A stretch of DNA of 64,000 bases from Cryptomeria japonica (GCF_030272615.1 NC_081413.1:336903302-336967301), one strand, 5' to 3'. Counted from the first letter of the stretch, positions 48,646 to 60,837 are shown. A program made the numbers and translations. The notes: generated from the sequence alone by a model not told the origin.

Positions 48646-49500
48646 TTGATTTTAGCGATCAGAATTGACATGACTCAGAAATAAATAAATACACATACAC
48701 AAGAACACCAAGATACCCTGGGAAAACCTCCCTCTTGGAAGTGAAAAACCCAGCAACAATTCTCAAATCTTGATTAAGCAATAACCAATTGAATTTACAA
48801 TGAGCTTCACACTTGAAGCTAACAGCAAACTAATCACAGTAATAATTCCAACCTAGGGCACACTGTAATAGTGAACTTATCTGCCGATGTTACAGTCACA
48901 AGAATGAAGTTCGTTGCCCCTTAAATGGAATTTGCAGACCTCCAAAGGTGATCGTTGTGCTTCCACTGTGATACCAATAGGGTTCGCTGATCTTTCAAAT
49001 AGGATCGCTGTGTATTGATGATGTTCACTGTCTTCTAGATATGTTCGCTGCTCACTGGATATATTCGCTGTCTTCTAGATGAAATTCGCTGATCACTGAA
49101 GGTAGTTCGCTGCTTGATAACAGATAGATAATATTTGCTGAATGTATGTCTTAGCAATTGCATTAGCATTACATATATATGAGACTCTAGCCATCAGTTT
49201 GCCTTAGGTCGGCTAGGAGTCTAAATTACAATACAAAAACATAAGTTGGCGCCAAAACCAAATAACCCCACACGTTAGGCAAGATAGGGTAGGGTTAACA
49301 AAACGTGCTAGGTGCAAGATAAACCCACAAGTTACATATGCATCTATTTGGGCCCAGCCCAATTACAAGCTATCCAAATTGGAGCTCAGCCCTAAACATT
49401 AATCAATTATATCAATACAATTAATTTTAAGGCCAAGGGCCACATTAAAATTAATTACGCTAGGGATTAGACCTAGCTACATTTCAAAAACAACTATGGA
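48646..49500 (-). mobile_element. LTR-like region, probably a copia LTR on the minus strand
   Basis: Begins TGTTGATTTTAGCG and ends near CATTTCAAAAACA, with AACAAC-like sequence at both borders. Non-coding; contains the phase CCTGGGAAAACCTCC near 48717, whose reverse complement resembles the GGTTTTCCC stretch common in plant copia LTRs, and a phased TTCGCTG array. Boundaries are not certain. Confidence 0.45.
48983..49140. repeat. TTCGCTG array with a 20-21-bp phase
   Basis: TTCGCTG or a one-base variant starts at 48983, 49004, 49024, 49044, 49064, 49085, 49106 and 49134: steps of 21, 20, 20, 20, 21, 21 and 28. Between cores two spacer types partly recur (TCTTCTAGAT and a CACTG-containing one). 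Looser copies lie upstream at 48910 and 48951. Confidence 0.88.
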
Positions 49501-49877
49501 GGCAATGATTGCAGGACCTAATACAAGCACTCCCAAGTGGATTTGCACATCATTAGTCAAGAAGAGAAGAATAATGACAGAAAAAACTCTTAGTTTGACT
49601 GCACTATCTGATTCATTTTAAGATGAGAGAGAGAAGCAAACAAAAAGACCAACAAGGTTGACAAAAATGGACATATCATTGCTGAGACAATTATTCCTTC
49701 TAACAAAAGTGCTCAAGATATGCCAGTTACTGATTTTTAGGTTATAAGGATGGATTTTAGTTCAAATATTCATTAAGAAGATTTCAACATGCTGGAAATT
49801 GTCATAGAAAACGTCAAAGAAAGAGAAATGAAAAACTGCAAGATCCAACAATTATGAAGGCTGAAATTAAGAGTATA
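49501..49877. other. Unrecognised spacer
   Basis: Non-coding, with no repeat or domain noticed, between two LTR-like units. Confidence 0.4.
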
Positions 49878-49882
49878 TAACT

Positions 49883-51590
49883 TGTTAGATATTTTGTCAT
49901 TGATGTCTCAAGTGGTTTTTGTCAAGCTTGTGCCATTCAAGCTTGAGGATTACTCCAAGTAATGTTGGACTGAATTTGAAGTGCTTTTCAAGCTACTGTT
50001 TATTCATTAGATTTCCTCAATTCTGGTTGAGGTGCTTGAGGTGCTTGACGTGTTTGAGCTGCATGGTTGGCTGCTTGAGGTGTCTGGCTGTCAGCTTCAG
50101 CTAGTTGTGTGCCTACTTGTCAACATGACAGCTTCTAAGTCAGATCTTTGCCATGTCATCTTTGAGTTGTCAAAGGAATTTTTTATACGATTTTTATTAG
50201 CTGATTTTTTATTTGTGGGGGGCTCAATATATATATGGTCAACTCATTAAATGGAAAGCCTAAATAAAGGCTGCCGTTATAAAGTTTCTAGAGCCTTATT
50301 AAATACATATACTTTATTTTTGGCTACAGTGGAATTATTTTTTTAACAAGGGTATTGTGAGCTGGATTGTGTAATGCCTTGGTTTATTAAAAACTAATCA
50401 TGCCTTGTTCGATGTTTTGCTTTTGGTAATGGCTCCACTTACGGATATAAAATAATATCTATTGCTGGTTCGTGTGGAGTTTGTCAAAATTTACTTTTGG
50501 TCAGCTAGATATCTGGTTTTTGAACCGCTGGCAGTATTTATCATGCACTATAAAATATTCGGGAGGTTACCTGTTGATTGGTTATATATGTTTCTTTTCT
50601 GTAACAGCCAATATAAAGGAAAAAAGTTTTCAGAGATTAAAAAAAAAAAAAAAAACGTGAGATCCTTTTTTTTTTGGCTCGTGGTTTAGGTAGTGTGTGA
50701 TGCCGTTGCAAGTAATATGTGTCGTTTCCTTTTAACAGAAATATTCTCCAGGTTCATGACTGGCAGATTATTAAAGTCTTTTTTTGTTTGGCAGAGTATA
50801 AGACCATGGTGTGCACATATAAGGTGAATTTTTTTTTATAACATTTAGTTTTAAAAATTTGTTTTTGATGGCACACATCGAATGAACAATCCTGAAGTCA
50901 CGCAAAAAAAAGGGAAACATGGAATCTAATGCTTTGTATGTCTGAGTTGAATGTTCATAAAAAGGGTAGCCGCTGGATATCATGAAATATGTGTTAAGAT
51001 ATATCAGAGGAGTGCAGAATACAGTGCTGTTTTGAAGAGGTGTTGGTGTGTGTTGAAGTTTCTTAGGACTGGGGACACACTTCAATAAGTTTAGAGTGTT
51101 GGAGTGGCTTCATTTTTAAAGAAGATGTTTTTGAATAAACTCTAGATGCTGCTCTGTTAAGTGATATAAGGTGTATTTTCTGGGTTGTGATGAAAACTGA
51201 TTATAAAAGGAGCTGGATGTGATACAAATTTTGAAGTGCTATCTGAGTTGAAATTTTAGTTGAGGTTGGTGCCTCATCATTACAGAGTCGGTGCTCTTAC
51301 TGAGGTCAGTGCCTCTGATATACAGAGTTGGTGCTCTTGAAAGTGAAAGTTTTAAGTGACTTGTAGCTCACCTGTGTAATTTGGGTTGCAGCCCATTAAT
51401 TTTGAAGTGAATAGAATTCTCTTGTGCCGTGGTTTTTTACCCGAAACGGTTTTCCACGAGAAAATCTATTGTGTTCATGGTTGCTGGTTGTTTCGTTTAT
51501 ATTTCAATTGGTTGTTCTCTGGAATATGTTTTAAGAACTTCAAATACTGATTCACCCCCCACCCTCTCAGTATTTGCTGTGAGCTACTCA
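49883..51590 (+). mobile_element. Solo LTR of a copia element
   Basis: Starts TGTTAGATATTTTGTCATTG and ends GTGAGCTACTCA, flanked by TAACT on both sides (49878-49882 and 51591-51595). Its start resembles the LTR at 52335 (TGTTGAATATTTGTCATTG), and it carries the copia leader hallmark CCGTGGTTTTTTACCCGAAA near 51428 followed by GGTTTTCCACG. No primer site follows, so recombination has left a solo LTR. Frames inside it (49919-50250, 50462-50689, 50771-51085) are not genes. Confidence 0.9.
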
Positions 51591-51595
51591 TAACT

Positions 51596-52334
51596 CATCT
51601 CTTACAACCATATCCAGTGACAACATTGTTTAAAACACAAGTTTTTGAGTCTACAAAAGGTCTCAAGAGGTAGCTTTTACAAATAAAATAATAATAATAA
51701 TAATAATATATTCCCATAAAGTATCACTTTAAAGCAATCCTATCCTAACTACTGATAATAGGAAATAAAACTACACTATAGCAATCTAATTCTAAAACAA
51801 TTACTAAAATTAAGGCCTAATAATAGGCTCATCTCCCAAAAATAGCCACTGCCAATAATGACAACTACTATTTATGGTTGTGCTGGAAAAAATAGAAACT
51901 TGTCATTTTCATAATTTTTGAAAATTTAAAATGACTTTAACTTGAAAACTTGATAGAATCCTCTAAACTTGGCAAATTTTATCTTAACCCTATGTAATAT
52001 TGTTGAAGAATCATGACTTGATGAACACTCCTCTGCCACTCTTAATGACCTGATACAAAAAACTTAACCTTGCTAATTCTTCTGAGCTAAATGCCATGGT
52101 GAACATATTGACGACCTGAAAAAGCAAAAGCACATGATCATGCCTTAGGGTTTGAGTAAATACTATAACACAAACATCCCTCGTCACAATGAATCTTCTA
52201 ACACAATATGATGTCAAATCTCTTCGATGCAATGAATAAACCTTAATCATCATTCATGGAAACTAACCTATGCATTGTTCGGAGAAGCTAAACCCCTTGT
52301 CATAGAAGATTAGGCCAAACTGATACAATCTTTT
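51596..52334. other. Spacer, no gene
   Basis: Contains an (AAT)n microsatellite at about 51686-51710; an 80-codon minus frame (52011-52253) has no motif. Confidence 0.4.
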
Positions 52335-53189
52335 TGTTGAATATTTGTCATTGATGTCAAAAAGCTAGTCAGCGATTTTCTTAATTAGTGACAATTATAT
52401 TTTATCCATGCTATTGTTTGACAAAATAAATATCATCTGCTGGACGTGGTAATTTAGTGAGGCGATATGGTATTATTCTTAGTGTATGACGGCTGCAGAT
52501 GTCTGTATACTCTGAGAGTTTCAGACTTTGATTATTGACGGCGCATTAATTTATTTATTCTTTTTGAGCGACTGTAGATTCTTCGTTTGACTGTGAGTGT
52601 GGTGGCTTATTCCTGATGACAGTTGTGTAATGTCAGCATTAAAAAGGGATCATTTTGAATCTGAAGTAATTGATAAATACCTCAGTCATTCCTTGTTTAG
52701 AGTTTATGGAGACAAGCATGTATGCTACATATTAAGCTTTTCAAGATTATTTTTTTGTTGTTAATCGTTGTCTTCATTTTTGGTGTGGGATATATTTTGG
52801 TTGTCTTTTCAACTTGCTACAGATAAGAAGTCAAGAACTATTTCAATGGGATGTGTGTAATTTTTGTATGGTGATTGAAGTGCTTAGTGTATTATGAAAT
52901 GTGTTAATAAGTTTCAATGCATTTGAGTTTGTGTGAAAACTGAAGTTGGTGCTTCGAGGAGAGTTGGTGCTCACTTATGTAATCTGGGTTGGTGCCCATT
53001 TGGTAATTGAAAAGCTATTGATCTGTCGTGGTTTTTTACCCGAAAGAGTTTTCCACGTGAAATTTGGTGTTCTTGTTGATGTTTTCTCTCTCCATTCTAT
53101 CTCTTTGTTTATGTGGTTTCATGTGTTTAAAATTTCAAAATACTAATTCAACCCCCCCCCCCCTCTCAGCATTTTTTGTGTGCTTTTCA
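52335..53189 (+). repeat. 5' LTR of the copia-type host element
   Basis: 855 bp, TGTTGAATA...GTGCTTTTCA, with TCGTGGTTTTTTACCCGAAA near 53025 and a C13 run near 53150. The internal part begins with the primer site after one spacer base. Confidence 0.9.
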
Positions 53190-53190
53190 A

Positions 53191-53202
53191 TTGGTATCAG
53201 AG
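53191..53202 (+). other. Primer-binding site
   Basis: TTGGTATCAGAG just after the LTR is the initiator-tRNA-Met-type site of plant copia elements. Confidence 0.88.
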
Positions 53203-53240
53203 AAGAGTTCATTCGGAAAAATAGCTCAAATGCTTAAAGG

Positions 53241-53993
53241 TTGATCTTGATTGCACACATGGGCTCTCATGAAGATCATATTGATGAAGAAGGGGAAGTG
53301 GATTTTGAAGAAGAGCTAATAAGAGCTCTAAGTAAAATCAAGAGACTTAGAAAGAAAAATCAGAACTCGAAGTTGTTGCTACAAGAAGTGAATGAGACAA
53401 AAACCAAGACATCTAATGCTCTTGAAGAAGTAGAAAAATTGACAGTTGATTTGAAGATTCAGGTTGAAGAAGCAAAAGATAGAGAAGAAGAAATTAGAAA
53501 TCAGCTTAAGCTCAAGGAAGAAAACTGTGAGAGACTTGAAGCTGAAATGTTTCACTTAGAAAGTTAGATAAATCTTTGACACAATTGAATCATAAGAAGA
53601 TAAATCAGAAAAGTTTCATGTCCTTAGATAATGTCATTGGCTCACAAAAATCGTCTACTAATAAAGGTGGAGTTGGTCTTGAAGAAGGCCAAAGTTCTAA
53701 GTCCACAAAAGAAGAATAGCAGAAGACCAGCATGGACAGCACAAAGGATTCACCATCAAAAATCAGAAATAATGCTTTCAAAAGGCCTCCTATCTCAAGG
53801 CAAGCACTTATGAACTGGTTTAATAATTCTTTCTTTTATGTTTATTGATTCTCTTGCAATAATTTTGGACACAAGGCAACCAACTATAGAGTGTTTGCAA
53901 GAAATGATTTCAGACTTATGAGTAGGACCTCTTTTGCTTCTTCGAGGAACTACAATGTTATATGTTATAAATGTAATAACTTTGGTCACACTG
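53241..53993 (+). pseudogene. copia gag fossil (coiled coil and zinc-knuckle start)
   Basis: A highly charged Glu/Lys-rich coiled coil (for example EEVEKLTVDLKIQVEEAKD) typical of the long gag of some plant copia lineages, then a lysine/serine-rich part and the first half of a CCHC knuckle, where the guest element is inserted. The fossil is broken. Confidence 0.75.
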
Positions 53994-54345
53994 TGTTTAA
54001 TCCCTACGGTGAGGTTGGTAAACTCACGGATAAACAAAAATATTCCACACGTACCAACAACTCCATGTAACAAGAACATTCATGTATATCAAAGAAAAGA
54101 TAACAATTACAGGAAACAGATATGGCAGAAGTATGGTATCTTTATTTCATTCCAAATATGTCAGTACAATCCTCCCTTGCCGAGGTTCAATCCACACACT
54201 ATATAGACCCAATGGTTGGCCAGGTTGCCAACCGTCACAACCTACCAACTACCAACTACCACGGGAACCTCTCGGCAACCCATACATAACAAAACATAAA
54301 CACCCCAAACAACTATAAACTAGCATGTGTTATTAGGCCCTAACA
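53994..54345 (-). repeat. 3' LTR of the nested element
   Basis: 352 bp; on its own strand it runs TGTTAGGGCC...GGGATTAAACA. It contains CTATATAG near 54202 and a short ACCAACT triplication near 54241. Confidence 0.92.
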
Positions 54346-54363
54346 ACAGCCCCCCCAAAAAAT
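54346..54363 (-). other. Polypurine tract of the nested element
   Basis: On the minus strand ATTTTTTGGGGGGGCTGT leads straight into the 3' LTR. Confidence 0.8.
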
Positions 54364-54716
54364 AGCCATCTTTCAGACGACTAGAACAAACAGGACTTGG
54401 AATGACAAAACAAAAGATACTAAGACTTATGAGGGGGAGGAGGCGTCCCTGTCGTGGCCGAAGAAGAAGGTTGCCGTCCTGTGTGGAACCGGAGGTTCTT
54501 CTCAATAGTCAGTTGTCGCTCATGTGCCTTCTTGACCATGTGTGCAGCCTCCAATAATTTCTTGTCCTTCTGCTCCACCTACAAAGTCAGGTCAGCCACC
54601 TTTGCTGCAAGTGCCTTCAACTCCGCCTCCTGCCTACTGCAATGTGCGTCATAAGTGGCCACCTTCGCCTCCAACTCAACCCTCAAGTTCTTCTCCACTG
54701 TGGCCAACTGCTCACG

Positions 54717-56909
54717 CTATTCCACCTCTTTCTCCAATTTCTTGATGTACAGTTGTTGTGTTTGTTTCTCCATCTTACTTTGTCTCATCTGCAAGTAGAC
54801 ATCTCGAAACGACCCCTCCATATTGCGCAAGGTGGCTCCCAAGGTGCCAACTCCCTCCACCAGTCGCATGTGCTTCCACTCCTGCGCCATCTCTAGCATA
54901 CCACTATCGGGCAACCCCTGCTGCTCAAAGTGGTGTGCAAACTCCTCCTCACACCCCGAAGCCATGAAGTGCAATAGCTTCTCAATGTCAACTGAGTTGC
55001 CGCCATCCATCTGTCCAGCCAACTATGCCATACCTCGGGCTATGTCCAATATCCCCTGTAACTCCCCAAGGAACCGCTGGAGGGAGCCTGTTGGATCTCT
55101 AGGGTCTGGCGGTGTAATATGGAGCCCTACCAGTGGTCCTCCAGACCCACTATCCTCTACATCAATGATTTCCTGATCATGTCCACTTCCCCCAATCTCC
55201 TGTCTTGCTCCTCTGTGGACATCATCTCGTCCTGAACCTGATCTATGATAGGAGTGGCCCTATGTTGTGTCTCGCCTTGGCCAACTGCCATGTCGTGGGG
55301 TGAAGGCGAAGTGGGGAGGTGAGGTGCAAGTGCAAACTGCCCGAGCCACCCGTCCAAGGATGCATCTATATCATCGTTAACCAATGTAACCAACACCGCC
55401 AACTCCTCTTGGCCATCCCCTCCTTCCGTGTCTACCATCAATACGTCCACGGACTCCTTCCCTCCTAGGGATGTCGTACTATCCTCAACCGCTACGGTCA
55501 CCTCCTTCATACTAGTACATGTCATACTAGTACCTGCTTCCTGTACGGCCACTTCCTAACTCTCATTACTCCGCACGGTGTCCGCTTCCCTTGCATGTTG
55601 CACGTCCACCCCTGCCATCATATGGTCCACCACTACCTGTGTCGCCTAAGTCTCCACTCATACGGTCTGTTGGTCTACTAATATGGTCTGCTGATGTTGG
55701 AACGGCTTGTGGTTCTAGTACGGCCAGGCCTATTTGCGGCAACGACACCCGCCTTTGTGCTGGAGGTGCCCCTTCGTCAACTTTCCTGAACAGCACTCCT
55801 ACTGGTCTCACGTCGCCTACCGGGCTAGCTACTGTGAGTGCTTCCTGAGGTACCAGGTGCGCGGAAGGAAGTAATTTTGGGGGTGTAAATTTCACCCGAG
55901 TGCTTCTCCACCGTGCTCGCAACCCTCCATGCTCCAGCTGCTCTTCTTCCTCCTCTCCTTCCTATTGTTGTGGCTCTGCTTCTTCTTCTTCCTCTGAGGC
56001 ATTGTGTGGTGCCATGCGGAATCCTTCATCTCCACTCTCCTGTTCCTCTATTTCCTCTGCTTCCTCATCTGAGTCTTTCATGCCACTATCTTCTTCCACC
56101 TCTATTGCTACGTCCAACTTCCTCCTCTTCGCTGGTTGTATGGCATCTTCAAGGGTGTCCAAGTGAACATAATAGTACATGGAGGGTTTATTGGGTTCCA
56201 CCCTACTGCGAGGCTCAAAAGTACCCCACATCTCTGAAGGTACTTGTGTTCGTACTGCATCCAGAAACAAACTAATGGCATGGTGGCACATATAGAATGT
56301 TTTATGCTCCAGGTTGAAGAAATCATAAATCCTCTCAGATAAGAGCTGCGCCCAGTTATAAACCTTACCACACTTAATGTCGTTCATTAGTCCTATCATC
56401 CAAATGGCTATGTCAAATGCTCGGTTGGCCCTTGTGAGTCTGCTTTTCATCAAATCCATCAACATCCTCCACTCCCCAGGTGCAATGAAAGCACACTTCA
56501 GTCCTCTACTATTATTTGCAGACCAAACACTCTTCCACTATTCTTTCGTCAAATCATCCCTGCACACCAAGTCCAACAACCATTTCTTTTTCTCCTTGGT
56601 GAGCTTCTTGGCCGGTTTTGCTGCAGATGCCCCCTTATCGGGTATACCAAATACCCTCTTGAAGTCCTCAGTTTTGAAGGAAACCCTTACTGTGCATCCC
56701 TGGAACTGAATAATGGAGGCTCTCTTGTGGCGGTTGTATCCGGACACCATGGTACGAAGCACAAGTTCAAAATCCTTAATATTAAACGTCGGCATCTGGA
56801 TGGCATGGTCCACCTGTGCTTTCTGAAGAGAATCTTTTATCACATGGTCTGAAGGGTTTTCCTCCCACCAAGTACAGCATTCACTGTCGGTCACACTCTC
56901 AAAAGCCAC
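54717..56909 (-). pseudogene. Unrecognised ORF region of the nested element (acidic and coiled-coil protein fossil)
   Basis: From its 5' side: a domain with GYNRHKRASIIQFQG and FKTEDFKRVFGIPDKG (56538-56909), reminiscent of the plant-transposon-protein region of Athila-type elements (IN-RLLGLP-type motif; weak inference). Next come a helical segment with LMKSRLTRANRAFDIAIWM and HKTFYMCHHAISLFLDAV and an acidic tail rich in EEE (55962-56465), a Pro/Ser/Gly-rich part (55566-55922), an acidic part (55157-55552) and a final coiled coil (54717-55022). The order suggests one long protein of unknown role. It lies where pol or an env-like ORF would be. The frame is broken a few times. Confidence 0.6.
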
Positions 56910-56936
56910 ATTTTCTGCAGTGATTCCTACCGGGTC

Positions 56937-57711
56937 CTATATTTTTGGCCTGATCTTCACCTTCTTGTTGCTGCTGCCAAGCTCCGTAGCTGTCATGGTG
57001 GCGCTATGGTTGCCTTGCCCTCCACGCTGTTTTTTCCCTTTGTCGCTTTCTATTCCCTGGTCGTTATTATAACGGTCCGATTTTGTTGTGCGACTGGGGT
57101 CCCCCCAGCTAGTACGGACCATTGTACCAAATTCCCTGCCAAGCCCGTTGTAATGCCTACACGTGATACTTCCAAACCGTACGACTTCTTCAACTTGTAC
57201 GAACTCTACCCACATCTCCGTATGGATGGCCCGAATTCCTGCACAAATGCCTTCGATTCTTTTCTGCAACTGCTCCCTGCGTGTACGGATACCAGCGTGG
57301 ACAGGATTGTACAGCTGTTGTTCGTACGAGGTACACTTCCCCTTTTGTTGGCCATACGATCTGTCCTCTCGCTGATATCTGTATGCAATTGTACGGATTG
57401 CTTTTCTTCCTGCCGTGCGATGTCGGATCAACTGTTTCTCCATACAATATGACCCCCACAAGTTCGTACATGTGCGGCGTATGGACTCCCTGGCTTGTTG
57501 GTCGTACATCGTACGGATTATACTATTGGATTCCACATACTACTTTTGTCTGGTCCGTATAGGTCGTTCGTACGAATGAGTTAGTTCCACTTGTTCGTGA
57601 TGCTCGTACAAGCACGTACGGTTGGTTCTGCTCGCCTCGTGTACCCTCTGAATTGGTCTGTATGATCTGTGCTCGGGCTTCTCTGCGATGTACGGATCCG
57701 TACGATCCTAT
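56937..57711 (-). repeat. GTACG-rich segment of the nested element
   Basis: Thirteen or so GTACG/CGTAC occurrences (for example at 57112, 57179, 57196, 57283, 57323, 57391, 57503, 57510, 57569, 57615, 57690, 57699), many inside the palindrome CGTACG, within 600 bp. The minus frame 56937-57536 and plus frames over it are open; whether any is coding is unclear. Confidence 0.7.
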
Positions 57712-58126
57712 ACTTCGACTAGTCTCTTCACTCGATTTTCTTCCTCTGCAAATTCCGCTTCCACTACTTCGATTCCTCCTATGTGATGTGTAAAAATGGG
57801 CTCTTTGGGGATTTTAATAACCACTTGCACTTTCCAGGGTTAGGGTTAGGCATAAATATTTTATTAATTTTTTATAAAATAATCTCCTTTTTATTAAATG
57901 TATTTTTCCTTTTATTTACTTCCATCACTTTTACCTTATATTTTAATTTTTTAATACTTGCTACCCCTGTCCTTTTTATTTTTTCCATGTGCTTTTCTTT
58001 TTCAATTTTTATTACCCCCTTCCTTAGAAATTTTATTAATTTTATTAAAATCTACACTCTACAATGTTTTTTAAATTCGATTTTTTGTATCTTCAACTTA
58101 CTAAGATATCCCGAGGCCCATTTTTG
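57712..58126. other. AT-rich spacer inside the nested element
   Basis: A T-rich run between the GTACG segment and the post-protease ORF; the plus frame 57783-58148 is a by-product of the T-richness. Confidence 0.5.
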
Positions 58127-59170
58127 TCATTTTGCTCTCCCTTTTTGATCTTCAAGATAGCTTATCTCCTCTTTGGACACTTCTCCATAATATTTTTGCT
58201 CCCTTAGCTTCCTCTTCGACATACAAATACTTGATTTTTTCTTCGCTTTTCCCTTGTCATTCATTCTGATTTCCTTCCATCTATTATTGGGTCCTTGGTC
58301 GGCATCCTCGTCCTCTATGTTCCTTTTTACTCCTGAAGGATCGTCCTGAGGCCTTAACTCAATCTCTAAATCATGCAACCACATACATGCGTGCGGCATC
58401 CTCCTGTAGCATTCTTCTGCACAACACGTCCCCATGTGCTCCAGATCCCATATCTTATCCACCAACAAAGCGGGTCACACTCCCTTGTACCGCTCATCGA
58501 CATACCAACCTCCATACTGCTGGTACCACAATACCCTTTCTCTGTTCACCTCTGGGGGTCCTGTGGGGGTTAGGTATCACCCAATACAATGAGTTTGGTC
58601 CGGCCTCCAGTTCTCCTGGCTGGGAGGCTATGATGAACAAGTTTTCAGTTTTTAGCACCATTTTCAAACGGGGACCTAGTGTTGCCCCGTATTCCTCTAA
58701 GTCAATTTCTTCCTCCAGGTCTGCGGGTTCCCCTTTCTTATTTGCATTTTTGGCCTTCCTCTTGGCTTCAACTTCGTCATCGATATCATATGCTACATAC
58801 CCCTCTCAAAGACCTTCATATGGAGCCCTCTTCCTCCAATGACCTGAAATTCGTACCCACACAGCCGGGTCCCCAAAGTACGCATTTGTCAGGTGTTTAT
58901 GGATCCTCGGAACCGCAACACCTTCCACCTGCTTCGACACAAGTCGTTCTTCCATAAATGTGAGCGGTTTGGCCCAATCTTCATCCCGGCGATAGGGCTC
59001 TACTTTCACCACGGGGTCCTCGTCCTTGCCTAGATTGACTTTCTTCACATTGATTTCCTCATACTTGATAGTTTTATCCCGTTCAAACCGATGGGCTGGT
59101 GTGTCATCCACTTGTGCCACCCTTTCTCGATACCTACCATACTCCAAAGGGAATGACAACTCTTCCGTAC
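58127..59170 (-). pseudogene. Post-protease ORF fossil of the nested element
   Basis: Open blocks at 58806-59159 and 58127-58468, with charged open sequence between them, follow the protease frame. They contain MSFPLEYGRYRERVAQVDD and LHDLEIELRPQDDPSGVK. Similar stretches occur after protease in some plant gypsy polyproteins (general recollection, not checked). The product is unrecognised and broken. Confidence 0.5.
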
Positions 59171-59189
59171 TGCCACTTGATTCCCCAAT

Positions 59190-59930
59190 CTAACATATCT
59201 GCAACATGTGGCACTCCGGATGGAATACCTCATAGTCCTCCATCTCCCAATGGAAGAGTCTAGCCAATGAACTAGTTTCATCTTCAGAGCATCCGTCCAG
59301 TTCCAGCACTCCTTCCTCGTTGGGTTCCATCCCTACTCCGCCTCCTTTGAAACCCCACTCCCATCTGTTTGAGTCATCCGAGTCGAAGTTGGACAATGCA
59401 AGCTCTTCACTGATGGCCTGGTTCCTCAGGTCAATCACATACTTATGGCCCTCGCTCTCGATCGAGAGTGTATTCTTTTTGCAGTTATGATTGGCTTTGG
59501 CCATGATCAGCCATCCCCTTCCAAGGAGGGTGTCGTATGCTTTCCTTTCCTGTGGAATGACCACGAAGTCCAGAAAGAATTGTTGCGTTCCAACAAGGTG
59601 GAATGAAGTCCTGAGGGGTTTGATGTCATGGTGATCCGCACCGACAAGGTGGAATATTGGTGGCCAGAGGGTAGGCTTGCCAAGACCCCTCCAAGTTTCT
59701 TCTGGTAGTACGTTGACGCCAGACCCGCCATCCACAATGGTGTTTGTGAGCTTCTGGCCCATTATCTCCATCTCCACCACGTCAGGTTTTCGTCCAATGC
59801 TTACTGTGAGCAGCATAGGGTCTACGGCATCCTTACCAGGTTCCGTCACTAGAACCGTACTAGATGGTTCTATTGTTGTTCGGTGTTCCTGGTTGGCAGT
59901 GGTGTCACTGACTGCATTTGTCAAGGCCAT
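59190..59930 (-). pseudogene. Protease fossil of the nested gypsy-like element
   Basis: A retroviral-type aspartic protease: TNTIVDGGSGVNVLPEETW holds the catalytic Asp in the DGGS variant usual for plant gypsy elements, and the flap/second half follows (DFVVIPQERKAYDTLLGRGWL). An acidic C-terminal extension with many Asp/Glu/Ser follows. Confidence 0.88.
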
Positions 59931-59940
59931 CCATCCTCAA

Positions 59941-60837
59941 CTACGGCATGGTTTGTAGGAGGTCGGATACCCGCACGAGTATAGTGGTCTGTAACATCTG
60001 CTTGATGATAGTTTTTTCCAGTCTCGACCGAAGTGGAGTACTGGCAACCTGGTGCGAGGGCCTTCGTTCTTCTACCATCGCACGTTCAATGTCTGCCTTG
60101 GCCTCCCGGAGTCTTTCCTTCTCTATGCGAGGGTCAGGGTACGTGGCTTTCTTACTTTGCACTCTTGCGATTGACAGTACATCTTCCTTCGGTTCCTTTA
60201 CCTCCAGCATATTCACCCCAATTTGCTTTGGACACTCGATGTCCTCGCGATTCCTAGGACCGCACCACTTGCACAGCAAACTCCCTGTACTATCTCCATT
60301 TTGACAGTCCCGTGCAAAGTGACCCCATTCGTTGCATTTCCGACATTGGATCATGGGTCGTCCTTTTGCGTCGTACTAAAATTTACTCCTTGGCATGTTA
60401 TTGATGGACCGGTTGTTACGGTACCCTCCAGGAGAGGCGTCTGAGTTTGTTGTCGGCTTCGGAGGTGTCGCTGGCAGTGTGACTTAGTCGGGCTGGGTGA
60501 AGAGCACTTGGATGCTCTATGCTTTCAAGTTGTACGAGCATTCCTTGATGGAATGTCCCATTACTTGGCAGATGTCACAAAAGGCTTTTCGAGGGCAGCT
60601 CCCCTTAGTGTGCCCTTTTGTATTACAGTCGATGCACCATAGTTCCTTTCCCTCCTTGCCATTTTCTTTGTCAACCTTCAGTTCTTTCATTATTCTTATC
60701 ATATCTCTTCGGACTGCTTGTACGGTCTTAGGCTCCCTATTGTTGTCTTCATCCGTACTATCACCATCACTGGCGCTTCCCTCGAGATGTCTTACTTTCA
60801 CTTTCAATATCCATCGCGCGGTTGTATACTTCGTCAT
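59941..60837 (-). pseudogene. gag zinc-knuckle region of the nested element
   Basis: Three knuckle-like motifs: CIDCNTKGHTKGSC and CDICQVMGHSIKEC near 60530-60640, and CRKCNEWGHFARDC near 60310-60350, plus a further Cys cluster (CKWCGPRNREDIEC). These are nucleic-acid-binding CCHC fingers of gag. Frames differ between parts; the fossil is broken. Confidence 0.85.

Noticed and set aside
48646-49500. LTR with an AACAAC target duplication
   Set aside because: The borders allow several readings because both flanks are A/C repeats; kept only as LTR-like.
57006-57452. 148-codon plus-strand frame with Cys and Leu
   Set aside because: It runs opposite to the coding strand of the nested element and across the GTACG-rich segment; no family resemblance.
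57783-58148. 121-codon Phe/Ile/Leu-rich frame resembling a membrane protein
   Set aside because: A by-product of a T-rich spacer; hydrophobic codons follow from T-richness.
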